A program made the position numbers and the translations under genes. A DNA stretch of 64,000 nt from NCBI RefSeq assembly GCF_963677315.1, contig NZ_OY781940.1:1-64000 (forward strand). Direction: 5' to 3'. The notes beneath the pieces are model-generated. The model did not search any database and was not told where the DNA came from. It worked only from the letters and a program-made list of their open reading frames with translations. Numbering within the stretch: position 1 is the stretch's first letter; every line of letters begins with the position of its first letter. This stretch comes from an uncultured Sphaerochaeta sp. Its GTDB lineage: Bacteria > Spirochaetota > Spirochaetia > Sphaerochaetales > Sphaerochaetaceae. This document shows positions 16,781 to 25,958 of this stretch, piece after piece.

Positions 16781-18840
16781 AGAAAACAGCGTGGAGTGTC
16801 GTCGCTCAGCAACTGCCCATACTCGCTGACTTCCAACGGTTGGCTGTAGAAGTACCCCTGCACACCGTCGCAGCCCATGGAAGCGAGCATCCTGGCTTGT
16901 TCCTCACTCTCCACACCTTCAGCAATGGTGGTAATCCCAAGATCTTTCGCCATGGCTATGACATGTTGGATCACCATCCTTCCCTGCGCGTTGCTTGTAA
17001 GGTCGGTGAAAAATCCTTGGTCCATCTTGATCACATCAATCTGAACATCCTTGAGCATGGTAAGGGATGAGTACCCAGAACCAAAATCATCAAGGGAGAC
17101 CAAGAATCCCTGAGCCCTCAGTGATTTCAATACAGAAGATAGATGGGTAAGGTCATGAAGGAACAAGGTCTCAGTCAATTCGAATTCCATAAGTTTGTGG
17201 TCAATACCATAGTGGTCAACCAATGCTACCAAGCTCTCCTCGTAATTTGTGACAAAGAGATGTGCCCTTGACTGGTTGACCGAGACAGGCAAAAGTGGTT
17301 TACCCTCAGCCTTCCATTGGACAAACAGCTTACACACTAGCTTCAGGACATACATGTCCAACGCGATAAGGAGATTATGTTTCTCCAAAAGTGGAATGAA
17401 TTGTGAGGGCATCAACAATCCTCTGGTTGGATGCTTCCATCTGACCAAGGCTTCCCCCCCGATAAGAGATCCGGTAGAAAAGGAGTATTTCGGTTGTATC
17501 TGGATGAAAAATTCCCCGGCTGAGAGAGCCTTGTTGAACACATGCTCCAATTCACTCTCTTCAAGAAGCTGGTCCTTGATTGCTTCCTCATAGAAGAGAT
17601 ACCAGCCTTGTTTCGCTTCCTTCAATGCTGAGAGAGCAAACAGCGCTCGGTTGATATATGAACTGATCTCCAGATTTGGCTCTTCCACCAGAGAGATACC
17701 GACGAGAATTTCCAGCTGGAAAAGGGAAGCTTTTGGAAAGGAGAAATGGCGAAGCTCTTCCTCAATGATGGTAATCCTTCTTTGCAAAGCTGTCCGTTCA
17801 CGGTAGCTTACAAGCATAATGAACTTATCACCGCTTAATCGGGCACACAGTCCATCACGAGTAACATACCTGGGAAGCACCTTTGCACAGTGAAGCAACA
17901 AGGAATCCCCAAAACCATACCCAAAATGGTCATTGATCAATTTGAACTTGCCAATGTCCAGGATCATAAGTGCATAGGAGTCCCTGGGGTGCTGCAAGCG
18001 TAGCTTTGCTTCCCTTTCGAAAAGATTCTTGTTCGGCAACTTGGTGAGCTCATCCACATACGCTAGATGCCATAAAGTCTTGGCATATCGATGGTCCATG
18101 GAGAGCAGGTATACCAGGAATAGAAAGAAGATGACGATAACCATCACCGCCATCGAAAGGGAGGAGCGCAGTATTGCCAGTGAGACAGATTCAGAGAGAC
18201 CTCGTTTGGCAACCAAGACAAACTGTCCCCATCCACCATCCAGCTTACTGGTGAACAACTGCATCGTTTCATCAGAAGCAAGCGAAAGGGCATCAAGCCC
18301 ATCAAGACTTCCATCTGTCTGCCAGAGCAAGGTCCCCTCCGGCTTGATCCAGTATCCGGTGAATGGCTTGCCAGCAAACAAATTTCCAAGTAGATCATCA
18401 TAGGTTTTGGTGGAAACAGTATGAAACAGCGTAAGATATGCTCCATCAGCCAGATCAGCCTTTGCAGCATACAGTAGATGATCACCAGAACGAGTGATGG
18501 AAGCATAATTCCCAGCTTTCTCCCATTGGATACTGCGTTCATTGAGCATAGCTACCGCACTCCCTTGTGTGAGGGATGCAGTTTGTTCGACCAACGATTG
18601 CAGCACTCTCTGATCTTCATTGATCTGCTGGATTACCAGCTGGGCACTTTGGTCTGCAAGATATTGGAACTGAGCCTGCTTCTCCTCCCAGAGTGCCTGT
18701 TCAAGTTTTCGATTGAATTGATGGAAAAACAGCGAGAGGATGAATACCAGAAAGAGGCTAAGCAAAAGGACGCGAATGGTCAGTTGACCTGTTCGACGTG
18801 AATCCTGTCTTCCCTCAGCTGACCAATCACTCTTTTCCAT
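16777..18840 (-). CDS. GGDEF-EAL membrane protein, probable c-di-GMP phosphodiesterase
   Basis: The 687-residue protein has a membrane segment at about 22-41, an extracytoplasmic sensor region, a second segment near 228-250, then GGDEF and EAL domains. The GGDEF signature is degenerate (ARLSGDKF), so cyclase activity is doubtful. The EAL domain keeps the catalytic pattern: GGEALVRW, SVNQSR, ELTETLF, LDDFGSGYSSL, IKMDQGFF, AEGVESEEQ and QGYFYSQPL. It should break down cyclic di-GMP in response to an outside signal. Other GGDEF landmarks remain (DELTKLPNK, DIGKFKLINDHFGYGFGD), so that domain may act as a nucleotide sensor. GGAGT precedes the start. Confidence 0.88.
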   Translation of the reverse strand: MEKSDWSAEGRQDSRRTGQLTIRVLLLSLFLVFILSLFFHQFNRKLEQALWEEKQAQFQYLADQSAQLVIQQINEDQRVLQSLVEQTASLTQGSAVAMLNERSIQWEKAGNYASITRSGDHLLYAAKADLADGAYLTLFHTVSTKTYDDLLGNLFAGKPFTGYWIKPEGTLLWQTDGSLDGLDALSLASDETMQLFTSKLDGGWGQFVLVAKRGLSESVSLAILRSSLSMAVMVIVIFFLFLVYLLSMDHRYAKTLWHLAYVDELTKLPNKNLFEREAKLRLQHPRDSYALMILDIGKFKLINDHFGYGFGDSLLLHCAKVLPRYVTRDGLCARLSGDKFIMLVSYRERTALQRRITIIEEELRHFSFPKASLFQLEILVGISLVEEPNLEISSYINRALFALSALKEAKQGWYLFYEEAIKDQLLEESELEHVFNKALSAGEFFIQIQPKYSFSTGSLIGGEALVRWKHPTRGLLMPSQFIPLLEKHNLLIALDMYVLKLVCKLFVQWKAEGKPLLPVSVNQSRAHLFVTNYEESLVALVDHYGIDHKLMEFELTETLFLHDLTHLSSVLKSLRAQGFLVSLDDFGSGYSSLTMLKDVQIDVIKMDQGFFTDLTSNAQGRMVIQHVIAMAKDLGITTIAEGVESEEQARMLASMGCDGVQGYFYSQPLEVSEYGQLLSDDTPRCFL

Positions 18841-18934
18841 GATACTCCTGTATTCTGGTTTTCAGTATAGCGGAATAAGGAAAGGAATCAAGAACTGAAT
18901 GGTATCCGGACGTGCTTTTTTCCCCTCTGCTTGA

Positions 18935-18963
18935 TTGCATCCCTTTACGCTATGCCGTATAGT
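18935..18963 (+). promoter_or_regulatory. Promoter of the AEC carrier gene, possibly leaderless
   Basis: TTGCAT and TATAGT are 17 bases apart. Only seven bases (18964-18970) separate the -10 box from the ATG at 18971, and no ribosome site is visible, so transcription may begin at or beside the start codon. Confidence 0.5.
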
Positions 18964-18970
18964 TCAGCTC

Positions 18971-19852
18971 ATGATTATCTCCACACTATTCCAGATGCTT
19001 CCCATTATCCTTGTTGTCTTGGGTGGTTTTTTACTGAGCAGCATCGAGGCAATCAAGGTGGAAGACCTTGTACGCATTGTCTCTGACTTCTTCATGCCTG
19101 CACTGGTGTTCATCTCGCTGACTGAAAGTTCACTCAGCGGAGCGGTTATTGGAGATATTGCAAAGGCTTCGGCTTTGGTCTCTCTTTTGCTCTTCCCTCT
19201 CGCACTGGGGTGGGCAAAGCTTGCAAAACAGGATATGCGTAGCACAATCCCCCCACTGGTATTCATGAACTCCGGGTTTCTCGGTATTCCTCTGATGGAA
19301 CTGTGGGGAGGAAGTGAGGCAATGAACCTGATCCTCATCTATGACCAGATCCAGGGTATTTTTCTCTTCACGTTGGGTCTGCTGATCATCACCGGAGGGT
19401 TCAGCAGGAAAGGGTTGTTGAACATGCTCCACTCACCGATTCTCTGGGCAGTTTTGCTTGGATTCCTTGTAAGAATGCTTCCCATCACCATGCCGAAGGC
19501 GATTGTCTCAACTTTCACCTTCGCAGGAAGTGCCGCAAGCCCACTGGCAGCCTTTACCCTCGGGGTCTCACTGAAGAGAATCCGCTTCACCTTCGACCGA
19601 CATATCATCGGGGGCTTGGCCATCCGATTCATCGGAGGATATGCCGTTGGCTATCTTGCTGCTTCCATTGTTGGACTTAGCGGACTATCAAAGACGGTAG
19701 TGATTGTAGCGACGGCACTCCCTTCAGCAGTCTTCACAAGTGTATTGCCACTTCGCTATGGATTGAAGAATGAGTTTTCCAGCACTATGGTCTTGGTCAG
19801 TTCACTGATGGGGATTTTCACCATCCCCATCACCATTGCCCTTGCTTCCTGA
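18971..19852 (+). CDS. AEC-family transporter
   Basis: This 293-residue inner-membrane protein of about ten hydrophobic segments belongs to the auxin efflux carrier family. It shows PALVFISLTESSL early, the conserved NSGFLGIPLMELWGG, and the C-terminal repeat half with LPSAVFTSVLPLRYG. Bacterial members move organic acids such as malonate or malate. The substrate here is unknown. The ATG at 18971 gives a normal N-terminus (MIISTLFQMLPIILVVLGG). A TTG 36 bases earlier overlaps the promoter. The gene converges with the polyferredoxin gene, leaving one base between them. Confidence 0.85.
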   Translation: MIISTLFQMLPIILVVLGGFLLSSIEAIKVEDLVRIVSDFFMPALVFISLTESSLSGAVIGDIAKASALVSLLLFPLALGWAKLAKQDMRSTIPPLVFMNSGFLGIPLMELWGGSEAMNLILIYDQIQGIFLFTLGLLIITGGFSRKGLLNMLHSPILWAVLLGFLVRMLPITMPKAIVSTFTFAGSAASPLAAFTLGVSLKRIRFTFDRHIIGGLAIRFIGGYAVGYLAASIVGLSGLSKTVVIVATALPSAVFTSVLPLRYGLKNEFSSTMVLVSSLMGIFTIPITIALAS

Positions 19853-19853
19853 A

Positions 19854-21365
19854 TTACTCAAGGAGCTTGAGCTTCACCTCACTAAAACTCAGACCCTGTG
19901 ATTCAGCAATCACCTTGATACTCTCACGCTTGTTCTCCACTGTACCCAGGATTGACTCAATCAGGGAAAGACTGATGCCTTTGTCCAAAACTTCCTGTAC
20001 CGTGGTCTTCCCGGTGATCTCGAGGGCAGGAGCGGCAATTTCCACACTTGGGTCGACTGTAAGTTCAATTGCCTCTTCCTTGATCAGTGCAAAGCGAGGG
20101 TCAGCTTCCTTCCCTTCACGCTCCAACACGCGCACTGCACTGGTGGGTAGCAAGGTTCCCTCTTCTGCGGTAAACGGGAATCCGGTATATACCGATACAA
20201 AGAGCCTGATGGAGTCAGTTCCAACCTCTGCTCCTTCAGGGATGGCACCTGCCCAGATCTCCTCAAGGGAGCCAAGACGCATCGTTCCCTCTTCTACGCC
20301 AAATGCATCCAGGAGTATGGGGAGAGGAACTGGAAACGCCTTTGCCACATCTTCAAAGGTATAGCTTCCTCTGATATCTCCTGGATTTGGAGCTCCTGCA
20401 AACTCCCCTTCCTTCAACAGTGCCGGTTGCTTGCTGCTGGTAGTTCTCCAGAGTCCAAGCACCATGGAGAGCATGATGCCCCCTACGATTACTAGAACCG
20501 TTATGATACCGATACGCCGAATGGAAATTCCTTTGTGTTTCTTGTTGATGGAAGTGAGCACAGTATCAGAGACAGGACATGCATCTTCACTGGTGCAAGC
20601 CATGCAGGAGATACACTGACCTGAGGAGACCACTTCCCTCCCAGCTACATCAATGTTCATGGGGCAAGCTTTATTGCAAGCAGAACAGCTGATACAAAGC
20701 TCATTATTTCTTCGTATCTTGAATATCCTGATCTTGTTGAAGAGCCCAAGAAAGGCACCATAGGGACAGGCATACTTACAAAAGGGACGCTCCACGAAGA
20801 GTGAAAGCAAGATGATGATGAATAATACAACAAGTCCAGCTAGTGCAAACTCACGATGAATGAGTGAGAAGAGTGCATAGTAGGGGTCATAGGGTTGAAA
20901 AACCAAGGTCGCAGAGAGAGCGGTCATAACCAATACCCACACAAGGATACCATACCGCAGGAATCGTAGGTAACGGTCAAGACGCTTGGGGACGAAGGTG
21001 TTGTATCGTCGGGGAAAGAGCCTCCTCCCGAGCTTCCCGATCCACTCCTGAAATGTCCCAAATGGACAGACCCACGAACAGATAACCGGTCCAAAAAGAA
21101 CCGCCAAGAGCACCGAGAGTGATGCTAGAACTACCGCTGACTCATGAATCTTCCTGATCAGGATACCATCTTTTATGAGGTTCCACAGCGTTACCACCCC
21201 GCCGAAGGGGCATATGGCATGCAGGGAAACTGTTTCCATGGAGAATGGTAGTGTAAATCCATTTGCAACCGCTTCACTCAAGGCAATTACCGTAACCACC
21301 CAAAGAAAGAATACCAGTTGTATAATTTTCCGTATTCGTTGCACTTTTCCTCGTGACTGTTTCAT
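19854..21365 (-). CDS. NapH-like membrane polyferredoxin
   Basis: The 503-residue protein has about five membrane segments and the cysteine motifs of the NapH/CcoG group: CSWVCPFGTF, CKYACPYGAF, then two 4Fe-4S clusters CISCSACNKACP and CISCMACTSEDACP. After a further membrane segment (about 285-305) it carries an outside domain of roughly 190 residues with two similar modules (YTFEDVAKAFPVPLPILLDAFG and the repeat at TVQEVLDKGISLSLIESILG). Such proteins pass electrons across or along the membrane to a partner reductase. The partner is not nearby, and FMN or quinone contact is unproven. The start at 21365 has GGAG upstream. Confidence 0.8.
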   Translation of the reverse strand: MKQSRGKVQRIRKIIQLVFFLWVVTVIALSEAVANGFTLPFSMETVSLHAICPFGGVVTLWNLIKDGILIRKIHESAVVLASLSVLLAVLFGPVICSWVCPFGTFQEWIGKLGRRLFPRRYNTFVPKRLDRYLRFLRYGILVWVLVMTALSATLVFQPYDPYYALFSLIHREFALAGLVVLFIIILLSLFVERPFCKYACPYGAFLGLFNKIRIFKIRRNNELCISCSACNKACPMNIDVAGREVVSSGQCISCMACTSEDACPVSDTVLTSINKKHKGISIRRIGIITVLVIVGGIMLSMVLGLWRTTSSKQPALLKEGEFAGAPNPGDIRGSYTFEDVAKAFPVPLPILLDAFGVEEGTMRLGSLEEIWAGAIPEGAEVGTDSIRLFVSVYTGFPFTAEEGTLLPTSAVRVLEREGKEADPRFALIKEEAIELTVDPSVEIAAPALEITGKTTVQEVLDKGISLSLIESILGTVENKRESIKVIAESQGLSFSEVKLKLLE

Positions 21366-21475
21366 ATACTCCTCCGTTCATACAGGAGTAGTTTTCCCTC
21401 TGTCTGTGTGCTTTGTGTGTGCTCTTGCTTCACATTGGGTAAAACCATGGTACACTCTGGATAAGGAGTCCATGC

Positions 21476-22672
21476 ATGCGTAAAATCATATTACTGTTTT
21501 TGGTCCTTTTGTCCGCAGGGTCTCTTGTTGCCCAACCCTTGCAAGAAAAGCCCCCTTCCCAGTCATATAGTGAAATTGCAAGCACCTTTTCAGATCGTCT
21601 CTTCTTTACCGGTTATAAGAAGGAAGGCAACCGCATGATCAGCCCGCTCTCAGCCCTGCTTGCCCTCTCCATGACCATGAATGGAGCTGTAGGGGAAACA
21701 AAAAGCGAAATGCTTACCGTACTCACTGATTCTCTCTATACATCCGCTTCACTGAACGCGGAGAGTGAAACGTATCTGAATTCCCTCAGACAAGAGAGCG
21801 TATTGGATATTTCCAACAGCATCTGGATGAATGATGCATTCCAGATCTCACCGGTGTTCCTCGATTCAATCAGGACAAACTACCAAGGAGTTGCTCAGTC
21901 CCTTGACTTCCAGGACCCCTCCAGTGCAGGAATTATCAACGCATATGTAAAGAAAGCCACCCGAGGGGCAATTGCGGACATTATCGATCGCACCTCACCT
22001 GATATGCTTATGTATCTTATCAATACCATTGCATTCAAGGATGACTGGAAAGAACAGTTTTCAGGCAGTGATACCAGGGATGGCACGTTCTTCGCTGAAC
22101 ACGAGAAGAAGACAGTCCCTTTCATGAACCAGGAAAAGCAGTTCCCTTACCTTGATGGGGATAACCATCAGTTCATCGTCCTCCCCTATGCCAATGAGCG
22201 GTACTCCTTTGTTGCGCTCTTGCCGAACAAATCAATTTCCATCAGGTCCTTCCTTGCCAAGTACGAGGATAGGCCATTCAGCCAGATGCTCTTCGATTGG
22301 GCAGAGCTGGGCAAAGAGACCCTGGTGAGGCTGAGTCTTCCAAAATTTGAGAGCCGATACCAGGAAAGCCTGGTCTCCTCGCTGAGTACCATGGGAATGA
22401 AAAAAGCCTTCACCCCCGGCGTTGCCGATTTCTCTGCTATGCTTAGCTCTGATCAGGCTCCTCTTCATATTGACGAGGTGCTGCATAAGAGCTTTATCCG
22501 CGTAGATGAAGAAGGAACCGAGGCTGCAGCGGTCACAGCTGTCATGATACGGCTCACAAGTTTCATGCCCAGAGAATCGGTCGAGATGCGTCTCAACCGG
22601 CCATTCTTCTATGCCATTTTGGATATGCAGGAAGAGATACCTCTGTTCATGGGAATCCTGGACACCCCATGA
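21476..22672 (+). CDS. Serpin-family protease inhibitor
   Basis: The 398-residue product starts with a signal peptide (MRKIILLFLVLLSAGSLVA) and has the serpin fold landmarks: MISPLSALLALSMTMNGA, LYLINTIAFKDDW-type strand (MLMYLINTIAFKDDWKEQF), and near the end HKSFIRVDEEGTEAAAVTAV then NRPFFYAILD. The hinge EEGTEAAAVT fits an inhibitory serpin. Counting 17 residues from its first Glu puts the bait bond near Thr-Ser (IRLTS). It would trap serine or cysteine proteases outside the cytoplasm. AAGGAG lies 8 bases before the ATG at 21476. The target protease is unknown. Confidence 0.88.
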   Translation: MRKIILLFLVLLSAGSLVAQPLQEKPPSQSYSEIASTFSDRLFFTGYKKEGNRMISPLSALLALSMTMNGAVGETKSEMLTVLTDSLYTSASLNAESETYLNSLRQESVLDISNSIWMNDAFQISPVFLDSIRTNYQGVAQSLDFQDPSSAGIINAYVKKATRGAIADIIDRTSPDMLMYLINTIAFKDDWKEQFSGSDTRDGTFFAEHEKKTVPFMNQEKQFPYLDGDNHQFIVLPYANERYSFVALLPNKSISIRSFLAKYEDRPFSQMLFDWAELGKETLVRLSLPKFESRYQESLVSSLSTMGMKKAFTPGVADFSAMLSSDQAPLHIDEVLHKSFIRVDEEGTEAAAVTAVMIRLTSFMPRESVEMRLNRPFFYAILDMQEEIPLFMGILDTP

Positions 22673-22735
22673 TTTTTGTTGTGAATCCTTAAGAGCCACA
22701 GTACACTCATTGCAAAGAGGGAGGGTACCATTCCC

Positions 22736-24058
22736 ATGCTGACTAGACGTACAAAATTAGGGTTCGGTGTAGGTGACCTTGGGGGAAACCTATTTTTTAC
22801 CATTATCGGCTTCTATTTGCTCTACTACTTTACCGATATTCTCTCCCTTGCTCCTGCCCTTGCAGGAACAGCATTGATGATCGGGAAAATATGGGATGCC
22901 ATCACAGACCCCATCACTGGATACCTCTCTGATAGAACCCGCACCCGCTATGGGAGAAGACGTCCGTACATGGTAGTTGGAGCGATTATCTCATTCTTCT
23001 GCATGGGCCTGATTTTCACACCTGTGGAACTCTCCAGCCAGATGAAGCTTTTCATCTATGTTACGTTCCTCTACTGCCTGCTCAATACAGCATACACCTT
23101 GGTAAACATCCCCTACGCAGCCCTGCTCCCCGAGCTCACCGAAGACTACCATGAACGCACCATATTGACCGGGTACAGGATGAGCTTCGCCGTCATGGGG
23201 ACATTCGTTGGTGCTGCGCTGGTAATGCCTATCGTTAATCTCTTTCCAGAGGTTCCCCGTGGTTGGTCGATGATGGGGACCTTTATGGGCGCTGTTATGC
23301 TCATCTCCACGATGGCAACGGTTTTTGCAATCCATGAACCGAAAGCCATCAAGAGCCAGGAACAGGCAGGTTTCTTCTCCACCTTCACCGGTGTTCTGAA
23401 AGACCGGGTATTTCTCTCAGCCTTGCTTCCGTGGACCTTTTTTATTACCGGCACCAGCATGGTCCAGGGAGCTCTTGTCTACTACTTTGCCTACATATTT
23501 GGCAATGAGGGGCTATTCCAGCTTGCCTTGATCGCGCTGCTCTCCTTCAGCTTGCTCTGCATTCCCCTCTGGGTACGGATAGCCCACAGGATTGGCAAGA
23601 AACGGTGCTACATGATCGGTATGGGAATCATGAGTGCCTGTGTATTGGCCTTCAGTATCTTTGGACAATATCTGGGACCAATCTTTGGAGTCATCATCAT
23701 GGGAGCAGCCGGGGTTGGACTGTCTACACACTATGTGATGCCCCATGCAATTCTCCCTGATGTGGTTGAGTACGATTCGATCAAACACCACAGCGGGAGA
23801 AGGGAGGGGGTGTTCTCCAGTCTGTGGACTTTCTCCAGCAAAATCGGCCAGGCATTCGCCTTGGCACTCAATGGATGGGTATTGGCACTCTTTGGATATC
23901 ATAGTGGCCAGGTATCAGAGCTGGCAATGAAGGGAATCATCCTTGTCTCGGGTCCACTTCCTCTGCTTTGGTATCTTCTTGGTTTGTTCATTCTTAGGAA
24001 GTATCCCATCGACCAAGCCTATTATGAGCAGATGCTGGAGAAGAAGGAGGTCCGGTGA
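22736..24058 (+). CDS. GPH-family sugar:cation symporter
   Basis: The 440-residue inner-membrane protein has about twelve hydrophobic segments and the glycoside-pentoside-hexuronide family signature early on: KLGFGVGDLGGNLFFTI, then WDAITDPITGYLSDRTRTRYGRRRPY, with the acidic pair of the cation site (DAITDP). Members such as MelB import oligosaccharides or glycosides with sodium or protons. The sugar cannot be told here. GGAGGG precedes the start. It overlaps the following acyltransferase gene by four bases (GTGA). Confidence 0.88.
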   Translation: MLTRRTKLGFGVGDLGGNLFFTIIGFYLLYYFTDILSLAPALAGTALMIGKIWDAITDPITGYLSDRTRTRYGRRRPYMVVGAIISFFCMGLIFTPVELSSQMKLFIYVTFLYCLLNTAYTLVNIPYAALLPELTEDYHERTILTGYRMSFAVMGTFVGAALVMPIVNLFPEVPRGWSMMGTFMGAVMLISTMATVFAIHEPKAIKSQEQAGFFSTFTGVLKDRVFLSALLPWTFFITGTSMVQGALVYYFAYIFGNEGLFQLALIALLSFSLLCIPLWVRIAHRIGKKRCYMIGMGIMSACVLAFSIFGQYLGPIFGVIIMGAAGVGLSTHYVMPHAILPDVVEYDSIKHHSGRREGVFSSLWTFSSKIGQAFALALNGWVLALFGYHSGQVSELAMKGIILVSGPLPLLWYLLGLFILRKYPIDQAYYEQMLEKKEVR

Positions 24059-25257
24059 GCGTACGAAAACCCACCCCTTTCCCGGAACCTCGATTCAGCA
24101 AGCCGGTATTCCATCTCAGCAGAATGATCATCCGTCCGTATCTCCATTTCGCAATGGGAGTAAAGGGGATAACCACCATGCACAGGGAATACTTGAAGGA
24201 AGCCCTCTCATCCCCCTACCCTGTAATCCTTGCATTCCGTCATACAGCAAAAGAGGATGCTCCGGTCCTGCTTGCAGCCGTCAAGGAGAGCCATGTGCGG
24301 TTTCTCTATGGGCGTGATGTCCTTTATTGGGCTGGTAAGGCGACACAGTTTCTTTTTCCCCGTCTTGGTTTCATCGCCGTGCAGAACCGAAGCGCGAACA
24401 AGGAGGGAATGCAATATCTGAGGAAGGAATTGGCCAGCCCCAGGTATCCCCTTGCCTTGGCACCAGAGGGGCAGGTGACCTATCACATGTATCAGGTATC
24501 GAAATTACAGACAGGGATTGCGAGTATGGCAATGTGGGCGATGGAAAGCGCAGGAGGGGTTACCATCCTCCCCCTTTCGATCGGATATCGATATGCAAAT
24601 GCCAGTGAAGATTGGGTATCATCATTGCTGGAAAGGTGGGAACAACTAAGTGGTCTGACCGTTGAGGGAGATACACTTGCAGGGCAAATCACCAATGCCA
24701 TGGAGAGCATGCTCAGCGAGATAGCAAGAACCTATTCATTGGAAGACTATCCCCATCACTCCTTCACGCAACGTAGGGATATGATCTGTGAAGGATTGCT
24801 CTCTCTTGCCGAAGCAGAAGCTGGCCTACAAGATGCCCAAGGCTCCATCATTGACAGGCTCTATCGGGTTCGCTTCACAGGCAGTGATACGCTTTTCACC
24901 AGGGATAGTTCATTCGAGGAAAAGGAAAATGCAAAACAGTACCTCGTGAAGAACCAGATTGTTGATCTCCTTGAGTATCTCGATCCAGCATATCTCCAAG
25001 GTACGTACCAAACAGGAAGAGCGGCAGAGAGTGCCTTGAACCTCCTTGACTTGGTGAACAGAATGCAGGGAGGCACGATCGATACGCGGTACTCACCGAG
25101 TGGAAAGCAAGCATACCTACAAATGGGGAAGCCTCTTCACTATAAAGCTGAATCGCTCTCCACGCTTGGAAGAAAGTCACAACAGAAGCAAATACTCCTC
25201 ACCGTCTGTGATGCGCTACAGGCATGCAGTGAGGAGCTGGAACATCTCCTTAGTTAA
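24055..25257 (+). CDS. PlsC-type acyltransferase
   Basis: The 400-residue protein has an acyltransferase domain in its first 190 residues: the catalytic H-x4-D (RHTAKEDAPVLL), then RLGFIAVQNRSANKEG and LALAPEGQVTYH, the motif III position. The C-terminal 200 residues are unfamiliar and helical. It probably transfers acyl chains in glycerolipid or related lipid synthesis at the membrane face. The exact acceptor is unknown. It starts at GTG 24055 inside the stop of the symporter gene, and it converges with another acyltransferase gene, overlapping it by 8 bases. Confidence 0.75.
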   Translation: MSVRKPTPFPEPRFSKPVFHLSRMIIRPYLHFAMGVKGITTMHREYLKEALSSPYPVILAFRHTAKEDAPVLLAAVKESHVRFLYGRDVLYWAGKATQFLFPRLGFIAVQNRSANKEGMQYLRKELASPRYPLALAPEGQVTYHMYQVSKLQTGIASMAMWAMESAGGVTILPLSIGYRYANASEDWVSSLLERWEQLSGLTVEGDTLAGQITNAMESMLSEIARTYSLEDYPHHSFTQRRDMICEGLLSLAEAEAGLQDAQGSIIDRLYRVRFTGSDTLFTRDSSFEEKENAKQYLVKNQIVDLLEYLDPAYLQGTYQTGRAAESALNLLDLVNRMQGGTIDTRYSPSGKQAYLQMGKPLHYKAESLSTLGRKSQQKQILLTVCDALQACSEELEHLLS

Positions 25258-25921
25258 TGGTCTGGGTAAGGTTGAATTCAATCGGCTTACCCTGATAGTA
25301 GCCACGTCTCTCCTCAGGCATCAGGGCAGCAAGGTGGAGCATAATCTCATCGCCAAGCTTATCTCTTGTTTCTGCGTCCAAGCGACCACTCTTCTGGATA
25401 ATCTCAAAGGGCTTACCTACTTTGATCGTAATGACTGTTCTTTTTAGGCGCTTCATATTGGCTTTGGTCTTCTCGAAGCCCATTACCGCTACAGGAATCA
25501 TGGGAGCATTCTTCTTGTGGGCGATAAATGCAACGCCACCCTTTCCTCTCTGGAGTGTCCCATCCTTGCTTCGGGTGCCCTCAGGAGCTATGGCCAGGAT
25601 ATGATTCTGGTCGAGTATCTTGAAACATGCATCCATGGTAGCACGTCCCATGTTCTCACGATCCACTGGGATACTTCCCCAGGTTTCCATCAGATATGCC
25701 ATGAATTTGCTCTTCCAAAGCTCTTGCTTAGCTATGGCATGGAGCTTCCTCGGCTGTAGATACCCATAGAGCATGGGGCCCTCAAGGTTTGAGGTGTGGT
25801 TCACCATCATCAGAAGTGGTCCCTCCATGGGGACCTTTTTCAACTCACTGCGATCAATTTTAAAGCAAACACGAAAAAAGGCACGCAGTAAGGCATTGAT
25901 CATTCTCTCACTCATTTTCAT
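25250..25921 (-). CDS. 1-acylglycerol-3-phosphate acyltransferase-like protein
   Basis: The 223-residue product is a PlsC-family acyltransferase, which adds the second fatty acid to lysophosphatidic acid. Motif I reads NHTSNLEGP, so the usual H-x4-D is H-x4-E. The other motifs are normal: WGSIPVDREN, APEGTRSKDGTLQRGKGG and MIPVAVMG. Length fits the family. The Glu change is tolerated in some relatives, so activity is plausible. The start at 25921 has no strong ribosome site. Confidence 0.8.
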   Translation of the reverse strand: MKMSERMINALLRAFFRVCFKIDRSELKKVPMEGPLLMMVNHTSNLEGPMLYGYLQPRKLHAIAKQELWKSKFMAYLMETWGSIPVDRENMGRATMDACFKILDQNHILAIAPEGTRSKDGTLQRGKGGVAFIAHKKNAPMIPVAVMGFEKTKANMKRLKRTVITIKVGKPFEIIQKSGRLDAETRDKLGDEIMLHLAALMPEERRGYYQGKPIEFNLTQTIN

Positions 25922-25958
25922 TGGTCCATAGTAGCAGAGAGAGGTTCCACTGCCAAGC

